From Rhodospirillaceae bacterium (GTDB lineage Bacteria; Pseudomonadota; Alphaproteobacteria; Reyranellales; Reyranellaceae): a stretch of 55,980 bases of DNA. The stretch is from contig WOUR01000034.1 in NCBI GenBank assembly GCA_009772935.1, positions 1 through 55,980 of the forward strand. The letters are read 5' to 3'. Made by a program: the position numbers and the translations under genes. The notes under the pieces were generated by a model. The model did not search any database, had not been told where the DNA came from, and was given only the letters and a program-made list of their open reading frames with translations. Below are positions 42,101-52,778 of this stretch, one piece after another; position 1 is the stretch's first letter, and each line of letters starts with the position of its first letter.

Positions 42101-42764
42101 GGCCGAGCACAAGCTCGAGCGGCTGGTGCACGAGCGCGAGACAATGGGCGCCGTCAACCTGCGGGCCGAGGAAGAGGCCAACGAACTCGAGCAGCAGATT
42201 ACCGCCATGACGACCGAGCGCGATGACCTGGTCGCCGCCATCGGCCGCCTGCGCCAGGGCATCCAGAGCCTCAACCGCGAGGGCCGCGAGCGTTTCCTCG
42301 CCGCCTTCGAGCAGGTCAGTGGCCACTTCCAGCAGCTCTTCACCAAGCTGTTCGGCGGCGGCAAGGCCGAGCTGCGGCTCACCGAGTCGGAGGATCCGCT
42401 CGAGGCCGGCCTCGAGATCCATGCCAGCCCGCCGGGCAAGAAGCTGCAGGTCATGTCGCTGCTTTCCGGCGGCGAACAGGCCCTGACGGCGCTGTCGCTG
42501 CTGTTCGCGGTGTTCATGACGAACCCGGCGCCGATCTGCGTGCTGGACGAGGTGGACGCGCCGCTGGACGACCTGAACGTGGAGCGATTCTGCGGGCTGG
42601 TGAACGACATCGCCGGTCGCACCGATACCCGCTTCCTGATCATCACCCACCATCGCGTCACGATGGCGCGCATGGATCGCCTCTATGGCGTGACCATGAC
42701 GGAGCGCGGAGTCTCCCAGCTCGTTTCGGTCAACCTGCAGGAGGCGGACCGCATGGTGGCCTAG
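39108..42764 (+). CDS. smc: Chromosome segregation protein SMC
   Basis: SMC is the ATPase of the condensin complex. The 1218-residue protein has the N-terminal ATP-binding head with Walker A GPNGCGKSN (32-40), a long coiled coil (about 170-530), the hinge (about 535-670), a returning coiled coil (about 680-1020) and the C-terminal head with signature LSGGE (1119-1123) and Walker B in ICVLDEVDAPLDD. It is slightly longer than many bacterial SMCs. The rich Ala, Glu and Arg content is normal for the coils. A terminator follows. Confidence 0.97.
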   Translation: MVQFDKLRLSGFKSFVDPTELVIESGMTGIVGPNGCGKSNLVEALKWVMGETSAKQMRGSEMEDVIFAGTGQRPARNIAEVMLSLDNRTRTAPAAVNDTDQLDVVRRIERGHGSAYSVNGREIRARDVQTLFADAATGSRSTALVSQGRIGTLINAKPADRRSVIDEAAGITGLYARRHEAELRLRAAEQNLARVQDVLVALEEQHKGLKRQARQASRYRNLSDHIRRAEAAVLALKLANAERDLAVSAERLKEAEAQVADLTRLVGLATTAQAEAATSLPPLRNDEAAAAAGLQRLRVAHDALTAEAERVAAAQFEAERRLQQTEQDLAREQGRKGDAEAAISDLGAQRERLEEERFGEEDRAAAAEEARDTARSETSVAEVELDRLTRQIADDEALRQSVSREIAELQDRLRRLSSRRDEVSAQQRQLQVELSNLPALPEVEAEFEAARAALEEARFSGQEAIEAAREAERYESDAARQAVARAEAERLDMEKARAAEREAAEASHAIAVEALQKTNARLTKLRAEEAGVAAALKSAADSLWPPLLDALSVEPGFEKALGAAFGDELEASSDRGAPVHWLPLEALAETPALPEGATPLGAHVGALPELARRLSFIGIVANDEIGAALQGALKPGQQLVTREGAVWRWDGYTMRAGAPSTAAVRLSQRNRLAEIRHQIDGVVAEQMVEQARVDAEKSWLAAARDAEKTCVDQARAHERSVADAARRKTQEAGEATRAAERAAQSAIGTAERLATQARDRHVEIARRTDQLRTRLAGIETVVAEVLGDIAEVEMRRTFREARLSSIADTQSDRAEAGALRVRIAELRAALVEAEGQCDRLARESKMRTERLAQIAQDHEGWSKRLREADGQIVELDARREQTAAAIAELAAKPAEIEEKRFVLGEEIDKAEANRQEAADRLAIGETRLAEADKALRQAETEMGQARETRVRREGQVEQATKDREAVVERIVERLRCEPDGVLALAEVQSLDELPDLEKAEHKLERLVHERETMGAVNLRAEEEANELEQQITAMTTERDDLVAAIGRLRQGIQSLNREGRERFLAAFEQVSGHFQQLFTKLFGGGKAELRLTESEDPLEAGLEIHASPPGKKLQVMSLLSGGEQALTALSLLFAVFMTNPAPICVLDEVDAPLDDLNVERFCGLVNDIAGRTDTRFLIITHHRVTMARMDRLYGVTMTERGVSQLVSVNLQEADRMVA

Positions 42765-42820
42765 GAGGGCCCGACAGAGTTCAACCTAAGCAAGCAAGAC
42801 TATCTTCCTCTCAAAAAACT

Positions 42821-42850
42821 GGGCGCCGGCTGGCCTGACGGCGCCCTTTT
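42821..42850 (+). terminator. Rho-independent terminator after smc
   Basis: A 7-bp stem GGGCGCC/GGCGCCC with a 12-base loop (42821-42846) is followed by TTTTCTTT, about 55 bases after the smc stop. Confidence 0.75.
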
Positions 42851-42913
42851 CTTTGCCCGCCTTCCCCGGGGTCGCCCTTCTCAGGGCAGGAGCGGGCCTG
42901 TAGTGTCCGGCCC

Positions 42914-44101
42914 ATGCCCGATACGCTCAGCTCCACCGTTACCGACGTCATCGAACTGACGCGCACGCTCGTCCGCTGCGAAAGCGTGACGCCGCGCGAA
43001 GCCGGTGCTCTGCAACTGCTGGAGCAGACGCTGGCGCCGCTCGGCTTCAGATGCGAGCGCATGGATTTCACCGAGGCCGGCACCGACGACGTGGCCAACC
43101 TCTATGCACGCATCGGCAGCGGCGGGAAGCATTTCTGCTTCGCCGGCCATTCCGACGTGGTGCCGGTCGGCAATCTTTCCTCCTGGACGATCGGACCGTT
43201 CGCGGCCGAACTGTCCGGCGGCTATCTGTTCGGCCGCGGCGCCGCCGACATGAAGGGCGCGATCGCGGCCTTCACCGATGCCGCCGCCCGCTTCCTCAGC
43301 AAGCGTGGCCGGGATTTCGGCGGCTCGATCAGCCTGCTGATCACCGGCGACGAGGAAGGCCCGGCGATCAACGGCACCGTGAAGATGCTGCAGCGACTGG
43401 CCGGGCGCGGCGAGACGATCGATGCCTGCATCGTCGGCGAACCGACCAGTTCGAAGCGCTTCGGCGACATGATGAAGATCGGTCGCCGCGGCAGCATGAC
43501 GGTCGACCTGGTCGTGCGCGGCGTGCAGGGGCACGTGGCCTATCCCGAGCGACTCGACAATGCGATCCACCGCCTGTCGGCGATCATCGAGGCGCTGGTG
43601 CGCGAGCCGATCGACAAGGGCAGCACGCATTTCGGGCCGACCTCGCTGCAGTTCACGACCGTGGATGTCGGCAACCCGGCGACCAACATCGCGCCGGGCA
43701 CCGCCAAGGCGCGCTTCAACACGCGCTTCAACGATCTCTGGACCTCGAAGACGCTGCTCGCTCACCTCAAGGAGCGCATCGAGCGCGCCAGCGAGGCGCT
43801 GGGCGGCAATGGCACCGTCGAATACAGCGTCCAGGTCTCCGGCGAGTCCTTCTATACGCCGCCGGGACCGCTGAGCGACCTCGTCGCCGGCGCGGTCCGC
43901 GACGTCGCGGGGGTGGAGACGGAACTGTCGACGACGGGAGGCACGTCGGACGCGCGGTTCATCCGCAGCTACTGCCCGGTCCTCGAATTCGGGCTGGTGG
44001 GCGAGAGCATGCACAAGGTCGACGAGAAGAGTGCGGTTGCCGACCTCAAGATGCTGGCCCGCGTTTATGAAACGGTTCTCGACCGTTACTTCGCGGTCTG
44101 A
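42914..44101 (+). CDS. dapE: Succinyl-diaminopimelate desuccinylase
   Basis: DapE hydrolyses N-succinyl-LL-diaminopimelate in the lysine and peptidoglycan pathway. The 395-residue metallopeptidase-fold protein has the zinc-site segments FAGHSDVVPVG (H79, D81), GRGAADMKGA (D112), ITGDEEGPA (E146, E147) and GEPTSS, and the C-terminal metal ligand region near GLVGESMHKVDE. It has no signal peptide. The ATG lies beyond the smc terminator, so it is expected to have its own promoter. Confidence 0.95.
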   Translation: MPDTLSSTVTDVIELTRTLVRCESVTPREAGALQLLEQTLAPLGFRCERMDFTEAGTDDVANLYARIGSGGKHFCFAGHSDVVPVGNLSSWTIGPFAAELSGGYLFGRGAADMKGAIAAFTDAAARFLSKRGRDFGGSISLLITGDEEGPAINGTVKMLQRLAGRGETIDACIVGEPTSSKRFGDMMKIGRRGSMTVDLVVRGVQGHVAYPERLDNAIHRLSAIIEALVREPIDKGSTHFGPTSLQFTTVDVGNPATNIAPGTAKARFNTRFNDLWTSKTLLAHLKERIERASEALGGNGTVEYSVQVSGESFYTPPGPLSDLVAGAVRDVAGVETELSTTGGTSDARFIRSYCPVLEFGLVGESMHKVDEKSAVADLKMLARVYETVLDRYFAV

Positions 44102-44105
44102 TTGC

Positions 44106-44690
44106 GTGCTCGGCGCTGGTGAAATTGCCCGGGGGATGCAGGGCGCGATCGGGCTCCTGAAGCGCGACCCGCTTTCGCCGTCCTACTTCGACAATACGCG
44201 TGAGGCCTGCGTGCGGTCGTTCCAGGTGATGATCCTGGTCGCCCCTCTGCACGCCGCGTTGATGCTGTTGCGATATGCGTTCGTTACATCGACGGCCGAC
44301 GACCTCGAAATCGTGCTGGTGGAGGCGCTGCGCTATGTCGTCGAATGGACCCTGTTTCCCGTCGTGTTCTACGAGATCGCGCGGCGGCGGAACTGGCTCA
44401 ACCGCTTCCCGCGTTACATCTCGGCCCTGAACTGGGTCAATCTGCCGGCGATGATCGTGGCGGTGGTCGGCGTTGTGCTGGCCTCGCTGCTGCCGCCCCT
44501 GCCCGGTGAACTCATGCGCATCGGGCTGCAGGCGCTGTTCTTCTACTGGTTCCTGGTGACCACCCGCATGGTGCTGGGGGCCACCTGGCCGGTCGCGGCC
44601 CTCCTGCTGATCGTCAACTGGGTCCCGTCGCTCTTCCTCTCACTGATCGTCGATCGCTTCCTCGGCGTCGCCGTCGCGGTCGGGGCCTAG
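44106..44690 (+). CDS. Multi-pass membrane protein of unknown function
   Basis: The protein, 194 residues from GTG 44106 or 184 from ATG 44136, has about five hydrophobic helices and no soluble domain or family I recognise. It follows dapE by four bases, so cotranscription is likely. Its last 51 bases overlap the 3' end of truA on the opposite strand, so both strands code there. Neither start has a good Shine-Dalgarno sequence. Confidence 0.7.
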   Translation: MLGAGEIARGMQGAIGLLKRDPLSPSYFDNTREACVRSFQVMILVAPLHAALMLLRYAFVTSTADDLEIVLVEALRYVVEWTLFPVVFYEIARRRNWLNRFPRYISALNWVNLPAMIVAVVGVVLASLLPPLPGELMRIGLQALFFYWFLVTTRMVLGATWPVAALLLIVNWVPSLFLSLIVDRFLGVAVAVGA

Positions 44691-45428
44691 CTCGTAGCGC
44701 ACTTCCATCAGGCAGAGCCCGTGTGGCGGCGCCGTAGGCCCGGCGCGGGCTCGATCGCGGGCGGCGAGCGCCGCCTCGACATCGTCGCGGCTCCACTGGC
44801 CGCGTCCGACGAGATGCAGCGTGCCCACCATGATGCGCACTTGGTTGTGCAGGAACGAGCGCGAGCCGACATCGACGTGGATCTCCTCGCCATGGCGCGA
44901 GACCTTCAGCAGGTCGAGCGTCTTCAGCGCCGACGGCGACTGGCAAGAGGTCGACCGGAAGCTGTTGAAGTCGTGCCGGCCGACCAGCACGGACGCAGCG
45001 TCCGCCATAAGCGCGACATCGAGAGAGCCTGGAACGTGCCAGAGCTGGCCGCGGTCGAGCGCGGGCGGCGCCCGGCGATTGATGATGCGATATCGATAGC
45101 GCCGCCACGTCGCGGAGAAGCGCGCATGGAATCCGGGCGGTGCCAGCTCCGCCAACAGCACGGAGACAGGCTGGGGCTTCAGGTGGAAGTTGATCGCCGA
45201 GCGGATGGTCTCGACCGGGCGTTCGCTGGAAAGGTCGAGATGCACGACCTGGCCGCGCGCATGCACACCGGTGTCGGTGCGGCCGGCGGCCTGCACGCGC
45301 GGGCGATCGCCGGTGAAGGCGAACACCGCCTCTTCGAGGGCAGCCTGGACCGAAGGGCCATTCGGCTGGCGCTGCCATCCGACGAACGGCTCGCCGTCAT
45401 ATTCGAGGGTGAGCTTGTAGCGCGGCAC
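44640..45428 (-). CDS. truA: tRNA pseudouridine synthase A
   Basis: TruA makes pseudouridine at positions 38-40 of the tRNA anticodon arm. The 262-residue protein has the catalytic aspartate D52 in AAGRTDTGVHARGQ and the family segments LEYDGEPFVGWQRQPNG, NFHLKP and NQVRIMVGTL. The C-terminal tail is acidic (about 16 residues) and lies in the overlap with the convergent membrane protein gene. It is four bases downstream of fmt, with which it is probably cotranscribed. Confidence 0.95.
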   Translation of the reverse strand: MPRYKLTLEYDGEPFVGWQRQPNGPSVQAALEEAVFAFTGDRPRVQAAGRTDTGVHARGQVVHLDLSSERPVETIRSAINFHLKPQPVSVLLAELAPPGFHARFSATWRRYRYRIINRRAPPALDRGQLWHVPGSLDVALMADAASVLVGRHDFNSFRSTSCQSPSALKTLDLLKVSRHGEEIHVDVGSRSFLHNQVRIMVGTLHLVGRGQWSRDDVEAALAARDRARAGPTAPPHGLCLMEVRYELGPDRDGDAEEAIDDQ

Positions 45429-45432
45429 GGTG

Positions 45433-46395
45433 TCAGGTCGGCAGGGACGCGACGGACGGTGGCGTCAGCACCGTGCCGGCCTCGAGTGCGAAGCCGCGCA
45501 GGAACGCGTCTGCGGATTGTGCCGACTTGCCGGGCCGCTGCAGCTTGAGCAGCTTCAGCCCGCCGACGCCGCAGGTCACGACCGGGAAGCCGTCGCGGGC
45601 GATCGAGATGCTGCCCGGCGTTCCGCCGGCCAGGGTGAGCGCCGCCGCCAGCACCTTGATGCGTTCGGTTCCGCCTGCTTTGGGTGCCTCGAACGACGTG
45701 CCGGGCCAGGGATGGAAGGCGCGCACCTTGCGCTCCAGTTCGGCGGCCGGCCGGCGCCAGTCGAGCACGCCTTCCTCCTTGCCGAGCTTGTGGGCGTAGG
45801 TGACGCCCTCGGCCGGCTGGTCCACGGGCTCGAGGCTTCGCCGCAGCAGGCCGTCGAGGGTCGATACGATCAGCCGCGCGCCGAGATCGGCCAGCCGGTC
45901 GTGAACGCTCTCGGCGGTATCGGCGGCGGAGATCGGCGTGCTTTCCGCCAGCAGCATCGGGCCGGTGTCGAGGCCTTCATCCATGCGCATGGTCGTGACC
46001 CCGGTCTCGGCATCGCCCGCGAGGATCGCGCGATGTATGGGGGCGGCGCCGCGCCAGCGGGGCAGCAGCGAGCCATGGATGTTGATGCAGCCGAGGACCG
46101 GCGCGTCGAGGAAGCTTTTGGGCAGTATATGGCCGTAGGAGACGACGACCGCGGCATCGAGGTCGAGCGCCTTGAAGGCCTGGGCCTCCTCGTCGCTCCT
46201 CAGGGTGCGCGGCGTGCGGACCGGCAGACCGAGTTCGTCGGCGAGCTGGTGGACCGGCGTCTTGCGCTCCTGCTGGCCGCGGCCCGCGGGCTTGGGCGCC
46301 CGCGTGTAGACGCACGCGACGTCATGGCCGGCTTCGGCCAGGCCACGGAGGGCTGGCACGGCGAAGGCTGAGGTGCCGAGGAACGCAATCTTCAT
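45433..46395 (-). CDS. fmt: Methionyl-tRNA formyltransferase
   Basis: Fmt formylates initiator Met-tRNA using 10-formyl-tetrahydrofolate. The 320-residue protein has the catalytic residues N105, H107 (NIHGSLLPRWRGAAPI) and D143 (DEGLDTGP), the N-terminal FLGTSAFAVPAL and the C-terminal tRNA-binding region. Unlike many bacteria, no def (peptide deformylase) gene precedes it; zapE is divergent instead. truA follows after four bases. Confidence 0.96.
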   Translation of the reverse strand: MKIAFLGTSAFAVPALRGLAEAGHDVACVYTRAPKPAGRGQQERKTPVHQLADELGLPVRTPRTLRSDEEAQAFKALDLDAAVVVSYGHILPKSFLDAPVLGCINIHGSLLPRWRGAAPIHRAILAGDAETGVTTMRMDEGLDTGPMLLAESTPISAADTAESVHDRLADLGARLIVSTLDGLLRRSLEPVDQPAEGVTYAHKLGKEEGVLDWRRPAAELERKVRAFHPWPGTSFEAPKAGGTERIKVLAAALTLAGGTPGSISIARDGFPVVTCGVGGLKLLKLQRPGKSAQSADAFLRGFALEAGTVLTPPSVASLPT

Positions 46396-46446
46396 CGCCG
46401 CACCTTATAGGCAGCCGCGCGGCGGTGAGCTAGGTATGCCGCCGCA

Positions 46447-47607
46447 ATGGAAGCCAGTACCCCCTCGACCGGCAAGGGCCCGCTCGCCAACCTCGCCGCG
46501 CGCCGCGCCGCGGGCGAGATCCACGCCGATCCCGTGCAGGAAAAAGTCGTTCTGCGATTGCAGGCGATCCATGACCAGCTTGCAGCGATGGCTACCGCCC
46601 AGCCGGTCAAGACGGGTTTCCTGGCGCGTCTCGGCCTGGGGCACGCGCCGAAACCGCCGGAGGGGCCGCACGGCCTCTACATCTGGGGCTCGGTCGGCCG
46701 CGGCAAGTCCATGCTGATGGACCTCTTCTTCGCGGATGCACCGGTGGCAAAGAAGCGCCGCGTCCACTTCCACGAATTCATGCTCGAGGTGCAGGCACGC
46801 CTGCATCGCCGTCGCGAGGAACTCGCGGCCAAGGGTGCGCCGCCGGAATCCGACACCATCGTGCCGGTCAGCAAGGAGATCGCGGCCGAAACGCGGCTGC
46901 TCTGCTTCGATGAATTCCAGGTCACCAACATCGCCGATGCGATGATCCTCGGCCGCCTGTTCGAGACGCTATTCGAGGAGGGGATCACGGTGATCGCAAC
47001 CTCCAACCGTGCGCCAGACGATCTCTACAAGAACGGCCTGCAGCGCGACCGCTTCCTGCCGTTCATCGAGCTGGTGAAACAGCGGCTCGAAGTGCTGGAG
47101 CTGGGCGGCTCGCAGGACTACCGGATGGGCCGGCTGCGCGAACTCGATCTCTACCTGACGCCGCTCGGTGCCTGGGCGACGAAGAAGCTCGATGAGGCGT
47201 TCCGCGCACTCAGCAATGGCGCCGACGGCGAGCCGCGCGTGCTGCGCACGCAGGGCCGCAACGTCGAGGTGCCGCGGGCCGCCCCCGGTGTCGCCATGGC
47301 GCATTTCATGGATTGGTGCGCGAGGCCGATGGGCGCGGCGGACTTCCTCTGCATCGCCGACAATTTCCACACCGTCATCGTGGCCGAGATCCCCAGGATG
47401 GGACCGGACAGCCGCGACAAGGCTGTTCGCTTCGTGACGATGATCGACACCTTCTACGAGAGGAAGGTGAAGTTCGTCTGTTCGGCGGCTGCAAATCCGG
47501 GCGGTCTCTACCCCGAGGGCGACGGCTCCTTCGAATTCCAGCGCACCGTCTCGCGGCTCATGGAAATGCAGAGCCCTGAGTATCTGAACCTCGATCACAT
47601 CGCCTAA
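46447..47607 (+). CDS. zapE: AFG1/ZapE-family ATPase
   Basis: The 386-residue P-loop ATPase has Walker A GSVGRGKS (81-88), Walker B in LLCFDEFQVTNIADAM, and the AFG1-like segments ATSNRAPDDLYKNGLQRDRF and CIADNFHTVIVAEIP. In E. coli ZapE associates with the division ring; mitochondrial relatives act in respiratory-complex quality control. It is cytoplasmic. A terminator follows, so it is separate from the downstream hydrolases. In alphaproteobacteria it often lies directly upstream of mdh. Confidence 0.93.
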   Translation: MEASTPSTGKGPLANLAARRAAGEIHADPVQEKVVLRLQAIHDQLAAMATAQPVKTGFLARLGLGHAPKPPEGPHGLYIWGSVGRGKSMLMDLFFADAPVAKKRRVHFHEFMLEVQARLHRRREELAAKGAPPESDTIVPVSKEIAAETRLLCFDEFQVTNIADAMILGRLFETLFEEGITVIATSNRAPDDLYKNGLQRDRFLPFIELVKQRLEVLELGGSQDYRMGRLRELDLYLTPLGAWATKKLDEAFRALSNGADGEPRVLRTQGRNVEVPRAAPGVAMAHFMDWCARPMGAADFLCIADNFHTVIVAEIPRMGPDSRDKAVRFVTMIDTFYERKVKFVCSAAANPGGLYPEGDGSFEFQRTVSRLMEMQSPEYLNLDHIA

Positions 47608-47628
47608 ACGTGATTGTGGGCCCGTTCG

Positions 47629-47656
47629 GCCGCAGCATAGGCTCTGCGGCGTTTTT
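47629..47656 (+). terminator. Rho-independent terminator after zapE
   Basis: A 7-bp stem GCCGCAG/CTGCGGC with an 8-base loop (47629-47650) is followed by GTTTTTG, about 20 bases after the zapE stop. Confidence 0.75.
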
Positions 47657-47681
47657 GAGAGACTCGCACGGGAGGCAGGAC

Positions 47682-48578
47682 ATGGACGGCGATCGCATGA
47701 TTTCCTTGAATGAAGGCGGCGTGTCGCGCCGCAACGCCCTGAAGGCGACGGCGACGGCGACCGGCGCGGCGCTCGGCGCCACCTTCGCGCTGTCGGTGCA
47801 GCCGGTCCAGGCGCAGACCATGATCGTCACGCCGGCCGACGGGCTGACGGCCGGCACCGTCAAGGTGAAGACCAAGGACGGCAAGGAGATGGACGCCTAT
47901 CGCGCCATGCCGGCGACGGGCCAGGGCTTCGGCACCATCATCGTGGTCCAGGAGATCTTCGGCGTGCACGCGCACATCGCCGATCTCTGCCGACGCTTCG
48001 CCAAGCTCGGCTACTACGCGATCGCGCCGGAACTCTACTTCCGCCAGGGCGATCCCAAGGCCATCAGCGACGTGCAGGCGCTGCTGCGCGAGATCGTCGC
48101 GAAGGTGCCGGACGAGCAGGTCCTGGGCGACCTCGACGCGGCCGTCGCCTTTGCCAAGGGCGAGGGCAAGGCCGACACCGCCAAGCTCGGCATTACCGGC
48201 TTCTGCTGGGGCGGCCGCATCGTCTGGCTCTATGCCGCTCACAGCGCGGCGCTCAAGGCCGGCGTCGCCTGGTATGGCCGGGTCGTCGGCGACTCGACGC
48301 CGCTGACGCCCAAGCACCCGGTCGACATCGCCAAGGACCTCAAGGCTCCGGTGCTCGGACTCTATGGCGGCGCCGACACCGGCATTCCAAACGACACGGT
48401 CGACCGGATGCGCGCGGCGCTGAAGGCCGGTAGCCCGGCGGCCCAGAAGTCGCAGATCGACACCTATCCGGACACGCCGCACGCCTTCAATGCCGACTAC
48501 CGCCCGTCCTACCGCAAGGAACAGGCGGAGGATGCGTGGAAGAAGGCGCTTGCCTGGTTCAAATCCAACGGTGTCTGA
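47682..48578 (+). CDS. Dienelactone-hydrolase-family protein, exported
   Basis: The 298-residue protein has a Tat-type signal (SRRNALKATATATGAALG, with cleavage near QAQT at about residue 45) and an alpha/beta-hydrolase domain of the dienelactone hydrolase type. The nucleophile cysteine lies in GITGFCWGGRI, with the acid in GGADTGIPNDTV and the His in DTPHAFNADY. Exported members exist, but natural substrates vary. GGAGG lies six bases before the ATG at 47682. A second hydrolase gene follows after seven bases. Confidence 0.9.
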   Translation: MDGDRMISLNEGGVSRRNALKATATATGAALGATFALSVQPVQAQTMIVTPADGLTAGTVKVKTKDGKEMDAYRAMPATGQGFGTIIVVQEIFGVHAHIADLCRRFAKLGYYAIAPELYFRQGDPKAISDVQALLREIVAKVPDEQVLGDLDAAVAFAKGEGKADTAKLGITGFCWGGRIVWLYAAHSAALKAGVAWYGRVVGDSTPLTPKHPVDIAKDLKAPVLGLYGGADTGIPNDTVDRMRAALKAGSPAAQKSQIDTYPDTPHAFNADYRPSYRKEQAEDAWKKALAWFKSNGV

Positions 48579-48585
48579 TCGGCCT

Positions 48586-50479
<1,894 letters not shown>

Positions 50480-50487
50480 GAAAGTAG

Positions 50488-50578
50488 GGTCTTTCGACTT
50501 TAGTCGAGCGACCGCAAACGTTCATCAGTCCATCGTTGCCAAGGGCCTGCGGCGCTCATAAAGTGCCGCATCCCTTGG
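50488..50578 (+). promoter_or_regulatory. Two RNA hairpins in the mdh-sucC gap
   Basis: The first (50488-50513) is GGTC-TT-TCGACT-TT-AGTCGA-GC-GACC. The second (50539-50578) is CCAAGGG-CC-TGCGGC, an 11-base loop, then GCCGCA-T-CCCTTGG, a 13-bp stem with small bulges. Neither is followed by a T-tract, so they are more likely mRNA processing or stability elements, or an sRNA-type leader, than terminators. Confidence 0.5.
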
Positions 50579-50641
50579 TCAGTTGCGTTTGAAAACTGAA
50601 GGGCCGCGTTTCTCGCACGCCGTCCCGAACGATAGGATCCC

Positions 50642-51838
50642 ATGAATATCCACGAGTATCAGGCCAAGGCCCTCCTGGCCAAGTTCGCCATCCCGATTTT
50701 GAAGGGCGGCGTCGCCTACACCAAAGACGAGGCGATGGATGTCGCCCGCAAGCTGGGTGGCCCCGTCACCGTGGTGAAGGCGCAGATCCATGCCGGTGGA
50801 CGCGGCAAGGGTCACTTCAAGAACGATCCGGGAGGCAAGGGCGGCGTCCGCATCGCCAAGTCCGCCGACGATGTCGGCGCCCATGCCGCGGCGATGCTTG
50901 GCCAGGATCTCGTGACCAAGCAGACGGGCGAGACGGGCCGCACCGTGAAACGGCTCTACGTCGAGGACGGCTGCGACATCAAACGCGAGCTCTACCTGTC
51001 GATGCTGGTGGACCGCGCCGTGGGCCGCATCGCCGTGGTCGCCTCGACCGAGGGCGGCATGGACATCGAGACCGTGGCGCACGAGACGCCCGAGAAGATC
51101 GTCACGCAGGCGATCGATCCGGCCGCCGGCTACCAGCCCTACCAGGGGCGCAAGATCGCCTTCGCGCTCGGCCTGACGGGCAAGCAGGTCGGCACCTTCA
51201 CGACGATGCTCGGCAATCTCTACCGTGCCTACGTCGATCTCGACGCCTCGCTGATCGAAATCAACCCGCTGGTCGTGACCGGTGCGGGCGACATCGTGGC
51301 CCTCGATGCCAAGATGAACTTCGACGACAACGCGCTCTACCGCCACAAGGACATCGAGGAGCTGCGCGACATCGACGAGGAGGACCCGGCCGAGACCGAG
51401 GCCGCCAAGTACGCGCTGAACTACGTGAAGCTCGACGGCCAGATCGGCTGCATGGTGAACGGCGCGGGCCTCGCGATGGCCACGATGGACATCATCAAGC
51501 TCTACGGATCGGAGCCCGCCAACTTCCTCGACGTGGGCGGCGGCGCCACCAAGGAGCGGGTGACGGCGGCGTTCAAGATCATCCTCAAGGATCCCAACGT
51601 AGAAGGCATCCTGGTCAACATCTTCGGCGGCATCATGCGTTGCGACGTGATCGCGGAAGGCGTGGTGGCGGCTGCACGCGAGGTCAACCTGCACGTGCCG
51701 CTGGTCGTCCGGCTGGAAGGCACGAACGTCGAACTCGGCAAGAAGATCCTCAAGGAATCGGGCCTCAAGATCACCTCGGCGGAGAACCTCGCGGACGCCG
51801 CCGAGAAGATCGTCAAGGCCGTCAAGGAGAACAACTGA
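50642..51838 (+). CDS. sucC: Succinyl-CoA synthetase subunit beta
   Basis: SucC is the nucleotide-binding ATP-grasp subunit of the enzyme that converts succinyl-CoA to succinate with ATP or GTP formation. The 398-residue protein has [15 protein letters not shown], the ATP-grasp segment [39 protein letters not shown] and the C-terminal [16 protein letters not shown]. Its stop overlaps the sucD start (TGATG). Confidence 0.97.
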   Translation: MNIHEYQAKALLAKFAIPILKGGVAYTKDEAMDVARKLGGPVTVVKAQIHAGGRGKGHFKNDPGGKGGVRIAKSADDVGAHAAAMLGQDLVTKQTGETGRTVKRLYVEDGCDIKRELYLSMLVDRAVGRIAVVASTEGGMDIETVAHETPEKIVTQAIDPAAGYQPYQGRKIAFALGLTGKQVGTFTTMLGNLYRAYVDLDASLIEINPLVVTGAGDIVALDAKMNFDDNALYRHKDIEELRDIDEEDPAETEAAKYALNYVKLDGQIGCMVNGAGLAMATMDIIKLYGSEPANFLDVGGGATKERVTAAFKIILKDPNVEGILVNIFGGIMRCDVIAEGVVAAAREVNLHVPLVVRLEGTNVELGKKILKESGLKITSAENLADAAEKIVKAVKENN

Positions 51839-52713
51839 TGGCCGTCCTGGTCGACAAGAACACCAAGGTCATCTGCCAGGGCATCACCGGCTCGCAGGGC
51901 ACCTTCCACTCCGAGCAGGCGATCGCCTACGGCACCAGGATGGTGGGCGGCGTGACCCCGGGCAAGGGCGGCACCAAGCACCTCGACCTGCCGGTGTTCG
52001 ACACCGTGGCCGAGGCGGTCGAGAAGACCGGCTGCAACGCCACGGTGATCTACGTGCCGCCGCCCTTCGCGGCCGATTCGATTCTCGAGGCGATCGATGC
52101 CGAGATTCCATTGATCGTCTGCATCACCGAGGGCATCCCGGTGGTCGACATGGTCAAGGTGAAGCGGGCGCTGACGGCCTCCAAGTCGCGGCTGATCGGC
52201 CCGAACTGCCCGGGCGTGATCACGCCGGGCGAGTGCAAGATCGGCATCATGCCGGGCCACATCCACAAGCGCGGCAGGATCGGCATCGTTTCGCGCTCGG
52301 GCACCCTGACCTATGAGGCGGTGGCGCAGACCACGGCGGCCGGCCTCGGCCAGACCACCTGCATCGGCATCGGCGGCGACCCGGTGAACGGCACGAACTT
52401 CATCGAGTGCCTCGACATGTTCATCCGCGATCCCGAGACCGAGGGCATCGTGATGATCGGCGAGATCGGCGGCGACGCCGAGGTCAAGGGTGCGGAATTC
52501 CTCAAGGCGTCTGGAACGAAGAAGCCGGTCGTCGGTTTCATCGCCGGTCGCACCGCTCCTCCGGGCCGCCGCATGGGCCATGCCGGCGCGGTCATCTCTG
52601 GCGGCAACGACACCGCGGCGTTCAAGGTCGACGCCATGCGGGCGGCCGGCATCAGGGTTGCAGAGTCGCCTGCGGCTTTGGGCGAGGAAATGCTTAAGGC
52701 CATGAAGGGCTGA
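51838..52713 (+). CDS. sucD: Succinyl-CoA synthetase subunit alpha
   Basis: SucD binds CoA and carries the phosphohistidine. The 291-residue protein has the CoA-binding start [40 protein letters not shown] and the active-site His248 in [19 protein letters not shown]. The start at 51838 overlaps the sucC stop by one base. Confidence 0.97.
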   Translation: MAVLVDKNTKVICQGITGSQGTFHSEQAIAYGTRMVGGVTPGKGGTKHLDLPVFDTVAEAVEKTGCNATVIYVPPPFAADSILEAIDAEIPLIVCITEGIPVVDMVKVKRALTASKSRLIGPNCPGVITPGECKIGIMPGHIHKRGRIGIVSRSGTLTYEAVAQTTAAGLGQTTCIGIGGDPVNGTNFIECLDMFIRDPETEGIVMIGEIGGDAEVKGAEFLKASGTKKPVVGFIAGRTAPPGRRMGHAGAVISGGNDTAAFKVDAMRAAGIRVAESPAALGEEMLKAMKG

Positions 52714-52724
52714 CGAGCGGATTT

Positions 52725-52748
52725 GCCGCCCAGCCTCTGCCGGGCGGC
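52725..52748 (+). promoter_or_regulatory. Hairpin in the sucD-sucA gap
   Basis: A 7-bp stem GCCGCCC/GGGCGGC with a 10-base loop fills much of the 65-bp gap. No T-tract follows, so read-through into sucA is expected. Confidence 0.45.
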
Positions 52749-52778
52749 CAGCAAAGACAGGCCAGGGAGTATCGGGCC

